6,044 nucleotides of DNA from positions 1 to 6,044 of the forward strand of contig JBIKLI010000275.1 in the NCBI GenBank assembly GCA_044359885.1. Direction: 5' to 3'. The notes beneath the pieces were generated by a model. That model had not been told where the DNA came from. It saw only the letters and a list, made by a program, of their open reading frames with translations, and ran no database searches. This document shows positions 4,286-6,044 of this stretch, piece by piece. A program made the translations under genes and the position numbers. The first letter of the stretch is position 1, and the number at the start of each line of letters is the position of its first letter. Origin of the DNA: CAIOSQ01 sp044359885 (lineage in GTDB: Bacteria > Pseudomonadota > Alphaproteobacteria > CACIAM-22H2).

Positions 4286-5801
4286 CGGCGCCCATGCGCC
4301 GGTAGCTCAGCGCCTCGCCGATATCGGCCCGCGCCAGGATCTCGCGCCCGGCGAGATCGGCGAGCGTGCGCGCCACGCGCAGAACCCGTGCATGGCTGCG
4401 CGCCGACAGCTTGAGCCGCGCGCTGGCCTCGCCCAGCAGCCGGCGCGCCGCCGGCTCCAGCGGTGCCGCAGCCTCGAGGACACGGCCGTCGAGCTCCGCA
4501 TTGCTGCGCGGCCCGCCCGCCCCCAGGCCCAGCGCCGCGCGCCGCGCGGCGGCCCAGGCCCTCGCTGCCGCCACGCGCGCGGCGACGGCGGCACTGGCCT
4601 CGGCACCCGGCGCCTCCGCGAGCTGCGCCGGCGTCACGGGCCCGAGTTCCAGGCGCATGTCGATGCGATCGAGCAGCGGTCCGGACAGGCGCGCCATGTA
4701 GTCGCGCCCGCATCGTGGCGCCCTGCCGCAGCTGCGGTCGGGATCGGCAAGGTGGCCGCATCGGCAGGGATTGCAGGCGGCGACCAGCTGGACGCGCGCC
4801 GGATAGCTGACATGGGCGTTGGCGCGGGCGACGACCGCGCGGCCGCTCTCCAGCGGCTGGCGCAGCGCTTCGAGCGCGCCACGCTGGAACTCCGGCAATT
4901 CGTCGAGGAACAGGACGCCGCCATGGGCAAGGCTGACCTCGCCCGGCCGGGCCCGCGTCCCGCCTCCGATCAGCGCCGCGACGCTGGCCGAATGATGGGG
5001 ATCGCGGAACGGGCGCTCGGTCACGATCCTGCCGTCCTGCAGCAGACCGCTGACCGAGTGCAGCATCGAGATCTCCAGCGCCTCGGCGGGGTCGAGCGGC
5101 GGCAGCAGGCCAGGCAGACGACGGGCCAGCATCGACTTGCCGGCACCGGGCGGACCGACGAACAGCAGATTGTGCCCGCCCGCGGCCGCGACCTCGAGCG
5201 CGCGGCGCGCCGCCTCCTGGCCCTTGACGTCGGCAAGGTCTGGCTGGCCGGCACGGGCCTCGGCCGGACGTGGCGACGGCGCGGACAGGACCTGCGAACC
5301 GTTGAAGTGATTGACCACCGAGATCAGCGTCGGCGCGGCGACCACGTCGCCGGCACCCGACCATGCAGCCTCGCCGCCGCAGGACTCCGGGCAGATGACC
5401 CCCCGCCCGCTGCGGGCCGCGGCGACCGCGGCGGGCAGGACGCCGGCCACCGCCCGCATCCGGCCATCCAGCGCCAACTCCCCGAGCGCCAGGAAATTCG
5501 CCAGCTGGTCGGGCGGGAAGATCCCCATCGCGGTCATCAGCGCCAGCGCGATCGGCAGATCGTAGTGGCTGCCCTCCTTGTGGAGGTCGGCGGGGGAGAG
5601 ATTGACCGTGATCCGTCGCACCGGCAGCGCGAGGCCGATCGCGGCAAGCGCCGCGCGTACCCGTTCGCGGCTTTCGGCGATGGTCTTGTCGGGAAGTCCG
5701 ACCAGCACGAAGGCGCCGAAGCCGCCGCCGAGATGGACCTGGACGTCGACATCGACGATCTCGATGCCGAGAAACGCCACCGTGCTGATGCGTGCCTGCA
5801 T
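4275..5801 (-). CDS. comM: ComM/YifB family Mg-chelatase-like AAA+ ATPase
   Basis: This is a full-length 508-residue member of the family, whose usual length is about 500-510. Residues about 1-170 form the N-terminal ribosomal-S5-like/ChlI-type domain, including GFGAFVLVGLPDKTIAESRERVRAAL and the conserved NLSPADLHKEGSHYDLPIALAL. After a linker, DVKGQEAARRALEVAAAGGHNLLFVGPPGAGKSMLA (191-226) holds Walker A at 216-223. FRDPHHSAS follows at 265-273, and GGVLFLDELPEF (294-305) is Walker B. NPCRCG (344-349) with further cysteines at 358 and 364 leads into SGPLLDRIDM (373-382). The Mg_chelatase_C domain covers about 396-503. In gammaproteobacteria ComM is a hexameric branch-migration helicase that helps integrate transforming DNA. 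The wide family distribution suggests a general recombination role, and competence is not implied here. The start ATG is preceded by an AAGGTGG-like site (5808-5814 on the plus strand), about 6 nt away. Confidence 0.96.
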   Translation of the reverse strand: MQARISTVAFLGIEIVDVDVQVHLGGGFGAFVLVGLPDKTIAESRERVRAALAAIGLALPVRRITVNLSPADLHKEGSHYDLPIALALMTAMGIFPPDQLANFLALGELALDGRMRAVAGVLPAAVAAARSGRGVICPESCGGEAAWSGAGDVVAAPTLISVVNHFNGSQVLSAPSPRPAEARAGQPDLADVKGQEAARRALEVAAAGGHNLLFVGPPGAGKSMLARRLPGLLPPLDPAEALEISMLHSVSGLLQDGRIVTERPFRDPHHSASVAALIGGGTRARPGEVSLAHGGVLFLDELPEFQRGALEALRQPLESGRAVVARANAHVSYPARVQLVAACNPCRCGHLADPDRSCGRAPRCGRDYMARLSGPLLDRIDMRLELGPVTPAQLAEAPGAEASAAVAARVAAARAWAAARRAALGLGAGGPRSNAELDGRVLEAAAPLEPAARRLLGEASARLKLSARSHARVLRVARTLADLAGREILARADIGEALSYRRMGAEAP

Positions 5802-5877
5802 CGGCCCCCACCTTTCCGACCACGAGGGCGCGAGGAAAGCGCGGCGGGACGGGGCGGGGCGAGGATGCGAAAGAGGA

Positions 5878-5893
5878 GGCGGCTGCGGCCGCC
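5878..5893 (-). terminator. Possible terminator of the gene entering from the right edge
   Basis: Read on the minus strand, GGCGGC-CGCA-GCCGCC forms a perfect 6-bp GC stem with a tetraloop. It is followed by TCCTCTTTCG, a pyrimidine-rich tract with a short T-run. It lies 37 nt beyond the stop codon of the partial gene and upstream of comM. The T-tract is imperfect, so this is only a candidate. Confidence 0.4.
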
Positions 5894-5901
5894 GAACTAG
5901 C

Positions 5902-5920
5902 CCGGGCGGGTTAAGCCCGG
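5902..5920. repeat. Short inverted repeat downstream of the right-edge gene
   Basis: CCGGGC (5902-5907) and GCCCGG (5915-5920) form a perfect 6-bp stem around a 7-nt loop, 11 nt beyond the minus-strand stop codon. No T-run follows. It may act with the neighbouring hairpin at 5878-5893 to end the transcript. The remaining comM upstream region (5802-5877) shows no promoter I would defend. Confidence 0.35.
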
Positions 5921-5930
5921 CCGGCCCCGC

Positions 5931-6044
5931 TCAACCCCGCATCGCCTTGGCCATCTCGTAGAGCCGGCGGCGCAGGCGAACGTCGCCGATGCTGTAATAC
6001 GCGCGGACCAGTTCCATGGTCTCGCGCCGCAGCAGCCGGCGATC
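5931..6044 (-). CDS. C-terminal 37 codons of a possible helix-turn-helix regulator
   Basis: An open minus-strand frame enters from the right edge and ends at TGA (5933-5931). The visible peptide reads DRRLLRRETMELVRAYYSIGDVRLRRRLYEMAKAMRG. It is a basic, helix-forming tail with MELVRAYYSI and RLYEMAKAM segments. This pattern resembles the C-terminal ends of small XRE-type HTH regulators common in Rhodospirillales and relatives, where an R-x-x-x-E-L-V-x-x-Y-Y-x-I motif is followed by a final Arg/Leu-rich helix. The DNA-binding domain is not in the window, so the assignment rests on this tail alone. Coding is supported by the uninterrupted frame, the third-position GC bias and the two hairpins just after the stop. 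The gene points the same way as comM and lies upstream of it, 129 nt away. Confidence 0.55.
   Translation of the reverse strand, partial: DRRLLRRETMELVRAYYSIGDVRLRRRLYEMAKAMRG

Noticed and set aside
3985..5823. A 612-codon minus-strand frame and a 502-codon plus-strand frame (4392-5900) overlapping comM
   Set aside because: The ComM frame has Walker A, Walker B and the full family architecture. The others are low-complexity basic peptides without motifs.

Overview
The window is very GC-rich and densely coded, with protein families and codon use typical of an alphaproteobacterium, most likely from the Rhodospirillales or a neighbouring order. That placement rests on general resemblance: a lytic transglycosylase of an alphaproteobacterial type, a bactofilin coupled to a small BamE-like lipoprotein, a short EI24 membrane protein, and a regulator tail with an alphaproteobacterial look. 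It is not based on a marker gene. I found no phage, transposase, toxin, defence or CRISPR genes. This looks like ordinary chromosome with one repeat-rich intergenic patch.

Layout. The left edge (1-318, minus) is the N-terminus of a KefB/KefC-type cation:proton antiporter. It is divergent from a soluble lytic-transglycosylase-like protein (about 482-1336, plus). A 267-bp non-coding gap follows (1337-1603). It holds a 48-nt hairpin, a second GC hairpin, three copies of a 13-nt palindromic motif and a perfect 15-bp tandem duplication. Next come four plus-strand genes: an EI24/CysZ-like membrane protein (1604-2281), a bactofilin (2357-2932), a lipoprotein overlapping the bactofilin by 4 nt (2929-3387), and an arylformamidase-like alpha/beta hydrolase (3426-4262). 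Facing them is a full-length comM/yifB gene (4275-5801, minus), separated by only 12 nt, with an inverted repeat that covers both stop codons. The right edge (5931-6044, minus) is the last 37 codons of a gene that may encode a helix-turn-helix regulator.

How the genes may work together. Three products belong to the envelope or cell wall: the transglycosylase-like protein, the bactofilin scaffold and the lipoprotein. Bactofilins commonly organise cell-wall enzymes, so the bactofilin-lipoprotein pair is the best candidate for a functional unit here. The hydrolase lies 38 nt further downstream and may share their transcript, but no other tryptophan or kynurenine gene is visible. ComM (DNA recombination), the antiporter (ion homeostasis) and the regulator tail look like independent housekeeping neighbours.

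The most unusual feature is the compact cluster of palindromic repeats at about 1377-1580. It resembles a REP/BIME-type or small non-autonomous repeat element.
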